64,000 bases of DNA from Sinomonas atrocyanea (GTDB lineage: Bacteria; Actinomycetota; Actinomycetes; Actinomycetales; Micrococcaceae), in the NCBI RefSeq assembly GCF_001577305.1, contig NZ_CP014518.1:248001-312000 (forward strand), in the 5' to 3' direction. Shown in pieces: positions 45,200-53,930 of this stretch. Both the position numbers and the translations under genes were made by a program. The notes beneath the pieces are model-generated. The model searched no databases, was not told the origin of the DNA, and saw only the letters and a program-made list of their open reading frames with translations. Every line of letters begins with the position of its first letter. Position 1 is the first letter of the stretch.

Positions 45200-47329
45200 A
45201 TGACTGCCGAGACCGCCGCCGTCACCATGGCCGGCACCACGCCCGCGTCCGCAGAGCCAGCCGCCCGGCCGGAGACGCCGTTCCACGACCTCGACCACTA
45301 CGTGGCCATGCCCCGCCTCTCCGGGCTGGCCCTGAGCCCCGACGGCGCCCGGCTCGTCACCACCGTCGCGACGCTGAACGGCAAGGGCACCGAGTACGGG
45401 ACCGCCCTGTGGGAGATCGACCCCGCCGGCCACGCCCCGGCGCGCCGCATCACCCGCAGCGCCAAGGGCGAGGCGGGGGCCGCCTTCGCCGCGAACGGGG
45501 ACCTTTACTTCACCTCGGCCCGGCCCGACCCGGACAAGCCCGACGAGGAGCCTGTCAACGCGCTCTGGCTCCTGCCGCGCGCCGGCGGGGAGGCGAGGGT
45601 CGTGCTCGGCCGCGCGGGCGGCGTCGACCGCGTCATCACGGCCCAGAAGGCGGACGCGACCTTCGTTCAGGCGTCCGTGCTCCCCGGCAGCGCCGACGAG
45701 GCCGACGACGAGGCACGCCGCAAGGGCCGCAAGGAGGCCAAGGTCGCGGCGATCCTGCACTCCTCCTACCCGGTGCGCTTCTGGGACTCCGACCTCGGGC
45801 CCGCCGAGCCGCGGCTGTTCGCCGTCGAGCGCTCGACGGCCGCGCCCGAGCCCGGCAAGCCCGCCACGGTGGACGCCGCCCCGGCGCTCGAGCTCCGCAG
45901 CCTCACCGCAGACGTCGGCCCCGCCCTCCGCTTCGGCGAGGCGCACGCGAGCCCCGACGGCCGCACCATCTACGCCTCGGTCGCCAAGCCCCTCGCGAAG
46001 GGCGACCTCCGCAGCGAGCTCATAGCGATCGACGTCGCCTCCGGCACGCGCCGCACGCTGCTGTCCGAGGATCGGATGGACTACACCGCCGGCCCGGTGA
46101 GCCCGGATGGGCGGACCGTCGCCGTGGTCGTCGAGCCGCACACGACGCCGACCAGCGCCTACCGCAGCGAGCTCCACCTCCTCGATGTCGAGACCGGGCA
46201 GCTGCGGCGCCTGGCGCCCGAGTGGGACCGGATGCCGCACCCGGCCGCGTGGCTCCCGGACGGCTCCGCGCTGCTCGTCACCGCGGACGAGGCCGGCCGC
46301 TCGCCCGTGTTCCGCCTCGACCCCGCCAGCGGGGAGGCCACCGCGGTGACGCACGACGACGCGGCCTACACCGACGTCCTCGTCGCGCCGGAGGGGGCCA
46401 CCGCGTACGCCCTGCGCAGCTCCTACCTCTTCCCGCCCGAGGCCGTGCGGATCGACCTCGCGACCGGCGAGACCACGCGTCTGGGCAACCCGGTGGAACG
46501 GCCGGAGATCCCCGGCCGCCTCGAGGAGGTCACGGCCACCGCCGAGGACGGGACCCCGCTGCGCGCGTGGCTCGCCCTCCCTGCGGAGTCCCCCGACGGC
46601 GGCAAGCACCCCCTCCTCCTTTGGATCCACGGCGGCCCGATCAGCTCCTGGAACGCCTGGACGTGGCGGTGGAACCCCTGGCTGCTCGCGGCGCAGGGCT
46701 ACGCGGTCCTGCTCCCGGACCCGGCCCTGTCCACGGGGTACGGCCAGCACTTCATCGACCGCGGCTGGGGCCGGTGGGGCGCCGAGCCGTACACGGACCT
46801 CATGGCCGTCACCGACGCGGCGCTCCGGCGCGGCGACCTCGATCCCGAGCGCACGGCGGCGATGGGCGGCTCCTTCGGCGGCTACATGGCCAACTGGGTG
46901 GCCGGGCACACTGACCGCTTCCGCGCGATCGTGACGCACGCGAGCCTGTGGGCCCTCGACGCCTTCGGCCCGACCACCGACATGGCGCTGTACTGGGCCA
47001 AGGAGATGGACGAGGCCATGATGCAGGCCAACTCCCCGCACCACTCGGTCGGCGAGATCCGCACGCCCATGCTCGTGATCCACGGTGACAAGGACTACCG
47101 CGTGCCGATCGGCGAGGGCCTGCGCCTGTGGTGGGAGCTCCTCTCCGCCTCGCAGCTCGCCGCGGACGACGAAGGCAGGACCCCGCACCGGTTCCTGTAC
47201 TTCCCGGACGAGAACCACTGGATCCTCCAGCCCCAGCACGCCAAGGTCTGGTACGGCGTGGTGTCCGCCTTCCTCGCCGAGCACGTCCTGGGCGAGTCCC
47301 GGGAACTGCCGAAGGAGCTCGGCCTCTAG
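45200..47329 (+). CDS. S9-family prolyl oligopeptidase / acylaminoacyl-peptidase
   Basis: A 709-residue protein: an N-terminal beta-propeller (about 35-440) with repeated SPDGRT-type strands, then the alpha/beta-hydrolase domain. The nucleophile Ser558 lies in MGGSFGGYMA. The acid is in HGDKDYRVPI and the catalytic His in PDENHWILQP. It cleaves short peptides. No signal peptide is evident, so the cytoplasm is likely. CGGAGG lies close to the ATG at 45200. Confidence 0.9.
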   Translation: MTAETAAVTMAGTTPASAEPAARPETPFHDLDHYVAMPRLSGLALSPDGARLVTTVATLNGKGTEYGTALWEIDPAGHAPARRITRSAKGEAGAAFAANGDLYFTSARPDPDKPDEEPVNALWLLPRAGGEARVVLGRAGGVDRVITAQKADATFVQASVLPGSADEADDEARRKGRKEAKVAAILHSSYPVRFWDSDLGPAEPRLFAVERSTAAPEPGKPATVDAAPALELRSLTADVGPALRFGEAHASPDGRTIYASVAKPLAKGDLRSELIAIDVASGTRRTLLSEDRMDYTAGPVSPDGRTVAVVVEPHTTPTSAYRSELHLLDVETGQLRRLAPEWDRMPHPAAWLPDGSALLVTADEAGRSPVFRLDPASGEATAVTHDDAAYTDVLVAPEGATAYALRSSYLFPPEAVRIDLATGETTRLGNPVERPEIPGRLEEVTATAEDGTPLRAWLALPAESPDGGKHPLLLWIHGGPISSWNAWTWRWNPWLLAAQGYAVLLPDPALSTGYGQHFIDRGWGRWGAEPYTDLMAVTDAALRRGDLDPERTAAMGGSFGGYMANWVAGHTDRFRAIVTHASLWALDAFGPTTDMALYWAKEMDEAMMQANSPHHSVGEIRTPMLVIHGDKDYRVPIGEGLRLWWELLSASQLAADDEGRTPHRFLYFPDENHWILQPQHAKVWYGVVSAFLAEHVLGESRELPKELGL

Positions 47330-47394
47330 CGCTGGGGGCGCCCGGCCGGCGGGGGGCCGCCCCGCGCCGTCCGGGCGCCTCGATGCGCCGGAAC

Positions 47395-47400
47395 TAGGAT
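47395..47400 (+). promoter_or_regulatory. -10 box of the GNAT gene
   Basis: TAGGAT lies 7 nt before ATG 47408. An in-frame ATG at 47399 falls within this box and is thus an unlikely start. Confidence 0.55.
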
Positions 47401-47407
47401 GGAGCGC

Positions 47408-47956
47408 ATGACCGAGACCGTCGCCGCACCTGCCCCGCCCTTTACCCTCCGGCGGGCGCGGACGGGAGACGTGGCGGCGATCAAGCGCCTCGTGGCCCCG
47501 CTCGCCGAGCGCCGGATCCTCATCTCGAAGGAGTCGGTGGCCTACTACGAGGCCATCCAGGAGTTCCGCGTCGCCGAGGCGCCGGACGGCGAGCTGGTGG
47601 GCTGCGGCGCCCTCCACGTCATGTGGGAGGACCTCGCCGAGATCCGCACCCTCGCCGCGGCGGATTCGTGGCGCGGGCGCGGCGTGGGGCACGCGCTCGT
47701 GGAGCAGCTGCTGCGGGAGGCGCGCGACGTTGGGGTACAGCGGGTCTTCTGCCTCACGTTCGAGGTGGGCTTCTTCGAGCGGCACGGCTTCGAGGTCATG
47801 GCCGACCAGTCCGGCGTGGACCCCGAGGTGTACTCCGAGCTGCTGCGCTCGCACGACGAGGGCGTCGCCGAGTTCCTCGACCTCGCCCGGGTCAAGCCCA
47901 ACACCCTCGGGAACACGCGCATGATCCGCTGGCTGCACGGGCGCGCCCGCGAGTAG
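47408..47956 (+). CDS. GNAT acetyltransferase, amino-acid N-acetyltransferase (ArgA) type
   Basis: A 182-residue GNAT protein: LRRARTGDVAAIKRLVAPLAERRIL start, acetyl-CoA loop WRGRGVGHALVEQLL, and VFCLTFEVGFFERHGFE. The last block is typical of the short actinobacterial N-acetylglutamate synthases that begin arginine synthesis. No arg genes adjoin it, so the substrate is inferred. Convergent with mutY across a large inverted repeat. Confidence 0.82.
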   Translation: MTETVAAPAPPFTLRRARTGDVAAIKRLVAPLAERRILISKESVAYYEAIQEFRVAEAPDGELVGCGALHVMWEDLAEIRTLAAADSWRGRGVGHALVEQLLREARDVGVQRVFCLTFEVGFFERHGFEVMADQSGVDPEVYSELLRSHDEGVAEFLDLARVKPNTLGNTRMIRWLHGRARE

Positions 47957-47958
47957 GA

Positions 47959-48034
47959 GGGCATATCGACACAACTCACGGCCGGTACAGGGCAGAAATG
48001 CGCCGAAGGGGGCGTGAGCTGTGTCGAAATGCCC
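47959..48034. terminator. Large inverted repeat between GNAT and mutY
   Basis: A 22-nt arm (47959-47980, beginning GGGCATATCGACACA) pairs with a 22-nt arm (48013-48034, ending TGTGTCGAAATGCCC) with two mismatches and a 32-nt loop. It fills the gap between convergent genes and probably terminates both. The size is unusual, and it may belong to a dispersed repeat. Confidence 0.65.
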
Positions 48035-48041
48035 GGGACGT

Positions 48042-49043
48042 TCAGGGCAGCCGCAGCCGGCCGGCCTCCTCGACTGCGAGTCCGTCGGCGAGCAGCCCGG
48101 CAACGGCGCGCTCAAGCTGGTCGGGGCCGGTCCCCAAGGCATGCAGCCTGCCCAGCGCGGCCGTCACGGCACCCCCTGCCGGCGGCCCCGCAGCACCGGG
48201 CACGGGCGCCTCGAACAGGACCCGGGCCACGGGATGCTCGGCGGCCCGGAGCACGGCCATGACCGCGCCGCGGACCTGCCGGTCCGTGCCGTGCCATGCC
48301 TGCCCGCGCGGCGTGTACGTGGGCGGCGGCTCGCCCGCGGCGCGCCACGCGCACTCGGCGGCGACGGGGCACGCCGCGCACCGGGGGGAGCGGGCCGTGC
48401 AGACCACGGCGCCCAGCTCCATCGCCGCCGCGTTCCACGCGACGGAGAGGGCCGTGTCCTCCGGCAGCAGTGCGGCCGCCCGGCGCTGCTCCGCCGCCGT
48501 GAGCGCCGGGGCCGGCAGGGCCTCGCCGCCGAGGAGTCTGGCGTGCACCCGGCGGATGTTCGTGTCCACCACTGTGGCCCGGCGTCCGAAGGCGAACGCG
48601 GCCACGGCCGCCGCGGTGTACGAGCCCACCCCGGGCAGCGCCCGCAGCGCCTCCTCGGTGTCCGGCAGCTCTCCGCCGTGCTCGGCCACGATCACGGCAG
48701 CGGCCGCGTGCAGCCGCAGCGCCCGTCGCGGATAGCCCAGGCGCCCCCAGGCGCGGACCGCCTCGCCGGACGGCTCGGCCGCGAGGTCCGCCGGGTTCGG
48801 CCACCGCTCCATCCACTCGCGCCACACCGGCAGGACCCGCACCACGGGGGTCTGCTGGAGCATGACCTCGCTCACGAGCACGCCCCAGGGCGTGCGGTCG
48901 CCGGCACGCCACGGCAGGTCCCGGGCCTCGCGCGAGAACCAGTCGGCGAGTTCGGTGTGGAGGTGCGCGAGCGCGCCGGTCCCGCCGGACGCGGTCTCGT
49001 CGGATCCTGGCGCACGACGGCGGGTCGCGGCTGGAGCGGTCAC
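48042..49043 (-). CDS. mutY: A/G-specific adenine glycosylase
   Basis: A 333-residue base-excision glycosylase that removes adenine opposite 8-oxoguanine. Catalytic Glu59 is in SEVMLQQTPV and Asp160 in VVDTNIRRVHAR. The helix-hairpin-helix is LPGVGSYTAAAVAAF, and the 4Fe-4S ligands are in CTARSPRCAACPVAAEC. It is near the usual length with a short C-terminal domain. GTG 49043 is used as start; GTG 49058 is possible. Confidence 0.92.
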   Translation of the reverse strand: MTAPAATRRRAPGSDETASGGTGALAHLHTELADWFSREARDLPWRAGDRTPWGVLVSEVMLQQTPVVRVLPVWREWMERWPNPADLAAEPSGEAVRAWGRLGYPRRALRLHAAAAVIVAEHGGELPDTEEALRALPGVGSYTAAAVAAFAFGRRATVVDTNIRRVHARLLGGEALPAPALTAAEQRRAAALLPEDTALSVAWNAAAMELGAVVCTARSPRCAACPVAAECAWRAAGEPPPTYTPRGQAWHGTDRQVRGAVMAVLRAAEHPVARVLFEAPVPGAAGPPAGGAVTAALGRLHALGTGPDQLERAVAGLLADGLAVEEAGRLRLP

Positions 49044-49151
49044 GGGGGCCTTTCGGGACACGGACGCCTCGCGGCGGTCGGGACGGTGAGGGGTGCGTCC
49101 CACTGTAGCGGCCCGCGGCGCGCCGGGCGGAGCTGGCCGCCCATTGCTCCG

Positions 49152-49157
49152 TAGCCT
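49152..49157 (+). promoter_or_regulatory. Leaderless promoter of the 49164 gene
   Basis: TAGCCT ends 6 nt before ATG 49164. AGGAG also overlaps this gap but is only 1 nt from the ATG. Confidence 0.5.
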
Positions 49158-49163
49158 AGGAGC

Positions 49164-49883
49164 ATGGCAGGGCAGGGCAACGACAGGGCACGCACGCGCA
49201 CACCGAAGGGGGCGCGGCGCCAGAGCCCCGAGGTGTACCGGCGCCGGCGCATCGCCGTGGGCGTCCTCATGGCCCTCATCCTGATCGTCCTCGGTGGCGG
49301 CGTCTGGGCGGCAGTGGCTGCCGTGAGCTCGAGTGCAGGGGGACCCGGGCCGGCGCAGTCCTCGGACGCTGCGGCGGCCCCGAGCGCGTCCGCGACGGAC
49401 TCGGCGGCGGCCAGCCAGCCGGCGTCGTCCTCGGCCGCCCCGTCCGCCTCGGCAGCCCAGAGTTCCGCGGCCCCGAGCCCGAGCCCGAGCGCCACGCCGG
49501 CCTGCGACCCGCACCTCATCTCTGTCTCGGCGGCGACGGACAAGGCGAGCTACGCGCCCGCGGACAAGCCGGTCTTCACCCTCAAGGTGACCAACGGGAA
49601 CACGGTCCCGTGCGCGGTCAACGTGGGCACCACGCAGATGGAGTTCCTCGTGGTCAGCGGCGCGGACCGCATCTTCTCCTCCAAGGACTGCCAGGCCGAC
49701 GCGCAGGACCTGATCAAGACGATCCCCGCCGGCGGCTCCGAGACGGCCAACTTCCCGTGGCAGCGCGTGCGCAGCACGGAGGGCTGCAAGGCCGTGACGG
49801 GCGAACCGAAACCGGGCATCTACGTGCTGACGGCCTCGCTCGGCCCTGTCACGAGCTCCAAGGCCGTGTTCGAGCTCAAGTAG
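49164..49883 (+). CDS. Membrane-anchored extracellular protein with Ser/Ala/Pro linker
   Basis: A 239-residue protein: a basic cytoplasmic N-terminus, one transmembrane helix (IAVGVLMALILIVLGGGVWAAV, about 30-51), a 60-residue Ser/Ala/Pro linker, then an Ig-like or beta-sandwich domain (about 115-239) with paired cysteines and GIYVLTASLGPV. It looks like an anchored exported protein; function unknown. Located between mutY and disA and convergent with disA. Confidence 0.72.
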   Translation: MAGQGNDRARTRTPKGARRQSPEVYRRRRIAVGVLMALILIVLGGGVWAAVAAVSSSAGGPGPAQSSDAAAAPSASATDSAAASQPASSSAAPSASAAQSSAAPSPSPSATPACDPHLISVSAATDKASYAPADKPVFTLKVTNGNTVPCAVNVGTTQMEFLVVSGADRIFSSKDCQADAQDLIKTIPAGGSETANFPWQRVRSTEGCKAVTGEPKPGIYVLTASLGPVTSSKAVFELK

Positions 49884-49899
49884 CGCCCGGCTCCACGTC

Positions 49900-50976
49900 T
49901 CAGAGGAAGCGGTCGAGCAGGCTGGCCTCCGCCATGCGCGAGAGGCCCTCGCGGACGGTGCGGGCACGCTGCTCGCCGATGCCGTCCACCGTCATGAGGT
50001 CCTCGATCGTCGCGGCCATGAGGTTCTGGAGTCCACCGAAGTGGTCCACGAGCCGATCCGAGACCGCCCGGGGCACGGACTTGAGGCCGGAGATGAGACG
50101 GTAGCCGCGAGGCTGGACCACAGCATCGAGGGTCTCGGTGCCGCCGGCGTAGCCGAGGATGCCCGCGATCTTGTTGAGGTCGATCAGGTCCACGCTCGAG
50201 AGCTGGGTCAGTGCCGCTGCGGCGGCGTCGATGGTCTCGAGGGGCACCCCGTCCCCGGCGTAGTCGCGGATTACGACGTCGGCGCCCGGCCCGAGCCCCG
50301 TGGTGAGCTCCTCGAGCTGGAGCGCGAGGAGGCGGCCGTCGTCGCCGAGTTCCAGGACGTACTGGGCGATCTCCTCCGAGATGCGCTGGACCATGACCTG
50401 GCGCTGGAGCGTCTGGGCGACGTCCCGGACCGTGACCATGGCCTCGATCTCCAGCGCGGAGAGGGAGTGGGTGACCTGGTCGAGGCGGGCGCGGTAGCGC
50501 TCGAGGGTCGCGAGGGCCTGGTTGGCGCGCGCGAGGACCCGCTCGGAGTTCTCGATCACGTGCCGGATGCCCTGCACGTACAGCGCGATGATCTGCATCG
50601 ACTGGCTCACCGAGATGACGGGCAGGCCCGTCTGCTTCGCGACGCGCTCCGCGGTGCGGTGGCGGGTGCCCGACTCGTGGGTCTCGATCGAGGAGTCGGG
50701 GACGAGGTGCACCGCGGCCTTGACGATGGTGCGGGCGTCGCGGTCGCAGACGATCGCCCCGTCCATCTTCGCCAGCTCGCGCAGCCGGGTGGGGGAGAAC
50801 TCGATCCCGATCTCGAAGCCGCCCGAGCACAGCGACTCGACCGTCCGGTCATAGCCGAGGACGATCAGCGCACCCGTCCGGCCCCGCAGGATGCGCTCGA
50901 GGCCGTCGCGGAGGCCTGTTCCGGGTGCGACCCGGGCCAAGGTGGCTTTGAGCACGTCCTCGGGGGTCCGAGCCAT
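49900..50976 (-). CDS. disA: DNA integrity scanning diadenylate cyclase DisA
   Basis: A 358-residue protein that makes cyclic di-AMP and scans DNA for damage. The DAC domain has MDGAIVCDRD (DGA 72-74) and SGTRHRTAE (RHR 105-107). A helical spine follows, then the C-terminal helix-hairpin-helix (LMTVDGIGEQRARTVREGL). It is downstream of radA on the same strand, a pairing conserved from actinobacteria to Bacillus; RadA inhibits DisA in studied species. Confidence 0.95.
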   Translation of the reverse strand: MARTPEDVLKATLARVAPGTGLRDGLERILRGRTGALIVLGYDRTVESLCSGGFEIGIEFSPTRLRELAKMDGAIVCDRDARTIVKAAVHLVPDSSIETHESGTRHRTAERVAKQTGLPVISVSQSMQIIALYVQGIRHVIENSERVLARANQALATLERYRARLDQVTHSLSALEIEAMVTVRDVAQTLQRQVMVQRISEEIAQYVLELGDDGRLLALQLEELTTGLGPGADVVIRDYAGDGVPLETIDAAAAALTQLSSVDLIDLNKIAGILGYAGGTETLDAVVQPRGYRLISGLKSVPRAVSDRLVDHFGGLQNLMAATIEDLMTVDGIGEQRARTVREGLSRMAEASLLDRFL

Positions 50977-51098
50977 GAGTGTTTCCCTTTCCTGCGCCGC
51001 GCGTGGCGCGGAGCACGGTTCCCATGGTATCCGCGCGTGTCGCGGGCGGAGACGGTTGTCAGGGCGCGGAAGGCAACGATTCGGGCACGACCCGGGCC

Positions 51099-52496
51099 CT
51101 ACTCGGCGCCGGGGATGAGGAGCTCGAGGGCCTCGGCGACGTGGCTGACCTCCTTGACCCGGAAGCCCGGAGGCACTTCGCCCGGTCCGTTCGGGCTCGC
51201 GGGCACCACCGCATGGGTGAAGCCGAGGCGGTGCGCCTCCTGGATGCGCCGCCCGATCCCCGGGACCGGGCGGACCTCGCCGGCGAGGCCCACCTCGCCG
51301 AAGGCAATGAGCCGCTGGGGGAGCGCCGTGCGGGTCTTGGCGGACGCGACGGCGAGCGCCACGGCGAGGTCGGTGGCCGGCTCGCTCAGCCGCACCCCGC
51401 CCACCGTCGCCACGTAGGTGTCGTCCTTGTGCAGGAGGCAGCCCGCGCGCTGCTGCAGCACCGCGAGGAGCATCGAGACGCGCGAGGAGTCCAGGCCGCT
51501 CGTGGCGCGCCGAGGCTGCGAGGTGGCCGACTCCGCGAGCAGCGACTGCACCTCCGCCAGCAGCGGCCGGCGGCCCTCGAGGGTGACGGTGATGCACGTG
51601 CCCGAGACCGGGTCCTTGGTGCGGGAGACGAACAGCCCGGAGGGGTCTGCCACGCTCATGATCCCGGTCTCGGCGAGGTCGAAGCAGCCCACCTCGTCCG
51701 TGGGCCCGTACCGGTTCTTGACGGCGCGCAGGAGCCTGAGCCGCGAGTGGCGCTCGCCCTCGAACTGGCAGACCACGTCGACGAGGTGCTCGAGCAGCCG
51801 CGGGCCGGCGATCGAGCCGTCCTTCGTCACGTGCCCGACGAGGAGGGTGGTCATGTTGCGGCGCTTCGCGGCGGCGATGATCGAGGCCGCGACCTCGCGC
51901 ACCTGGGAGACACCGCCCGCGCTCCCGTCCACCTCGGGGCTCGAGAGCGTCTGCACCGAGTCCACGACGAGCAGCTGGGGTGCGACCTTCTCGACGTGCC
52001 CGAGGGCCTGCGACAGGTCGGTCTCCGAGGCGAGGAAGAGCCGCGGAGCGACGGCGTCGATCCGCTCGGCGCGCAGCTTGACCTGGGCGGCGGACTCCTC
52101 GCCCGTGACGTAGAGGACGTCCTTCCCGCCCCCGGCCACCTTGGCCGCGACATCGAGCAGGAGGGTGGACTTGCCGACCCCGGGCTCGCCGGCGAGCAGG
52201 ATCACCGCCCCCGGGACGAGGCCGCCGCCGAGCACCCGGTCCAGCTCGCCGACCCCGGTGGGCAGGAACGCCGCGTCCGTCGCGTCGACCTCAGCGATCG
52301 GGCGCGCTGCCTCGAGGACGGTCGCCGCCGCCGTCGTCCGGGCCACGACTCCGCCGACCTCTTCCACGGTGCCCCACGCCTGGCACTCCCCGCAGCGGCC
52401 CACCCATTTGGCGGTGGTCCAGCCGCATTCGGCGCAGCGGTAGCCCGGTGCCTTCCCGGAGCGTGCCGCCGTGCGCGTAGAGGTCTTGGTCGCCAT
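51099..52496 (-). CDS. radA: DNA repair protein RadA
   Basis: A 465-residue RecA-like branch-migration helicase. It has an N-terminal zinc finger (Cys21, 24, 35, 38: CAECGWTTAKWVGRCGEC), Walker A GEPGVGKS (103-110), the RadA motif as KNRYG (KNRFG in many species) and a C-terminal Lon-like domain ending EALELLIPGAE. A TAGCCT -10 box (52508-52503) is 6 nt before the ATG, so the mRNA is probably leaderless. disA follows. Confidence 0.95.
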   Translation of the reverse strand: MATKTSTRTAARSGKAPGYRCAECGWTTAKWVGRCGECQAWGTVEEVGGVVARTTAAATVLEAARPIAEVDATDAAFLPTGVGELDRVLGGGLVPGAVILLAGEPGVGKSTLLLDVAAKVAGGGKDVLYVTGEESAAQVKLRAERIDAVAPRLFLASETDLSQALGHVEKVAPQLLVVDSVQTLSSPEVDGSAGGVSQVREVAASIIAAAKRRNMTTLLVGHVTKDGSIAGPRLLEHLVDVVCQFEGERHSRLRLLRAVKNRYGPTDEVGCFDLAETGIMSVADPSGLFVSRTKDPVSGTCITVTLEGRRPLLAEVQSLLAESATSQPRRATSGLDSSRVSMLLAVLQQRAGCLLHKDDTYVATVGGVRLSEPATDLAVALAVASAKTRTALPQRLIAFGEVGLAGEVRPVPGIGRRIQEAHRLGFTHAVVPASPNGPGEVPPGFRVKEVSHVAEALELLIPGAE

Positions 52497-52560
52497 GCGC
52501 CAAGGCTATTGCAGGGTGCCGACACTTCTCGCACGGCGGACCCGGCGCCGGCCCGCGAGC

Positions 52561-53706
52561 CTAGAGGCGCGGCAAGAGCGCGACCGCCTCCTGGCGGTCG
52601 TAGCCGGTGGCCTCGAGCAGGTCGATGACCATGGGCCGCAGCAGGATCACGAGGGCCTCGCCCTCGAGGCGCTCGACCCGCAGCTTGCGGGGGTGCACGC
52701 GGGCCGCGATCTCGGACAGGGCCAGCCGGGCCGAGCGCATCTGCGCGCTGCGCTCCTCCTGGCGCTCGGCGATGAGGCCCCGGGCCACGTCCTCGAGGGC
52801 ATCCGCAGTGTCTTCGAGCAGCTGGGCGATGCTCTCCGCGGCGCCCTCGGCCAGGGCCGCGTTGTTGATGACCGAGGCGAGCCGCCGCGCCACGACCCGC
52901 CCGTTGCGCAAGGCGAGGTCGAGGTACTCGACCGCCGTCTCGATCTCCTCGAGCTCCGCCCGGTGGCGCCGGTACGCCGGGGCGAGCCGCGCCACCTCCG
53001 AGGAGGCCACGAGGCTCGCCCGGATCGCGTCGACCTTGCCCTGCGAGCCCCGGCCCCGGACGAGGGCGTGCCACGCCTGGGTCGAGTCGGCCTCGGCGAG
53101 GGCGCCGGCGCACTCGCGCAGCATCGTGGAGAATGCGTCGACGAGCTCGCGCAGGTCCCGCCGGGGCTGGACCCGGGGATCGCGGGGGAAGAGGGCCGTG
53201 ATGGCCAGGGCCATGAGGCCGCCCACGATGGCGTCGAGGCTGCGCGTGAAGGGCCCGCCGCTTGCCGGGGGCAGCAGCACCACGAACAGCGACTGGACCC
53301 CGAGCTGGGTCGCCAGGATGACCCCGCGGTCGATGAACCGCGCGAGCAGGATCGAGATGAACAGGATGACCCCGGCCTGCCAGAGCCCCGCCCCCAGCAG
53401 GTGCATGAGCAGGTCGCCCACGGCGATGCCGAGCGTGCAGCCGACCGCCACCTCGAGCACCTTGCGCACCGTGAGGTCCCGGCCGAATCCGAGCGAGACG
53501 AGCGCGGAGGTGGCCGCGAAGATCGGGGCGGTGTGCCCCAGCACGTACTCGGCGATGAAGTACGCCAGCACCGCGCCGAGCGTCATGCCGACCGCGGGCA
53601 TGAGGGACCGGCGCACCCGCACGGTGCCCGAGGACTGGAGGTCCTTGAGGTAGTCGCGCGCGATCGACCACGCCCGCGCCGCGGCCGGGGCGCCCTTCGT
53701 GTCCAT
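52561..53706 (-). CDS. FUSC-family membrane protein (aromatic acid exporter-like)
   Basis: A 381-residue protein: six hydrophobic helices in the first 170 residues (LMPAVGMTLGAVLAYFIAEY to GGLMALAITALFP), then a long helical cytoplasmic region with coiled-coil character. This is the layout of half-size FUSC transporters; substrate unknown. TAGACT (53720-53715) ends 8 nt before ATG 53706, which is taken as start over a TTG at 53715. Divergent from pstS. Confidence 0.85.
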   Translation of the reverse strand: MDTKGAPAAARAWSIARDYLKDLQSSGTVRVRRSLMPAVGMTLGAVLAYFIAEYVLGHTAPIFAATSALVSLGFGRDLTVRKVLEVAVGCTLGIAVGDLLMHLLGAGLWQAGVILFISILLARFIDRGVILATQLGVQSLFVVLLPPASGGPFTRSLDAIVGGLMALAITALFPRDPRVQPRRDLRELVDAFSTMLRECAGALAEADSTQAWHALVRGRGSQGKVDAIRASLVASSEVARLAPAYRRHRAELEEIETAVEYLDLALRNGRVVARRLASVINNAALAEGAAESIAQLLEDTADALEDVARGLIAERQEERSAQMRSARLALSEIAARVHPRKLRVERLEGEALVILLRPMVIDLLEATGYDRQEAVALLPRL

Positions 53707-53822
53707 AGACGCCAAGTCTAGGGAGCGACCCCAGCCCGCAGGGGCCGCGGGGATGGTGCATTAGTGCGGTGTGATGAAGATGGCAAGTCTTAGGGCCAAG
53801 GGTCACGGCGAATCCGCGTGCA

Positions 53823-53844
53823 GTTCATCTTTCGTTAACCATGC
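53823..53844 (+). promoter_or_regulatory. PHO box upstream of pstS
   Basis: Two 11-bp direct units, GTTCATCTTTC (53823-53833) and GTTAACCATGC (53834-53844), match the actinobacterial PhoP box pattern (GTTCACC-type repeats at 11-bp spacing). A further GTTACCT is at 53855. This predicts induction of pstSCAB by phosphate starvation via PhoR-PhoP. Confidence 0.7.
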
Positions 53845-53930
53845 GCGCGCAGACTCGTTACCTGTCGGCCCTAGCTTCGACAACAGTACGGCTCGTACGC
53901 ACCCACACCACCCAAGAAGGGGCAATCTTC

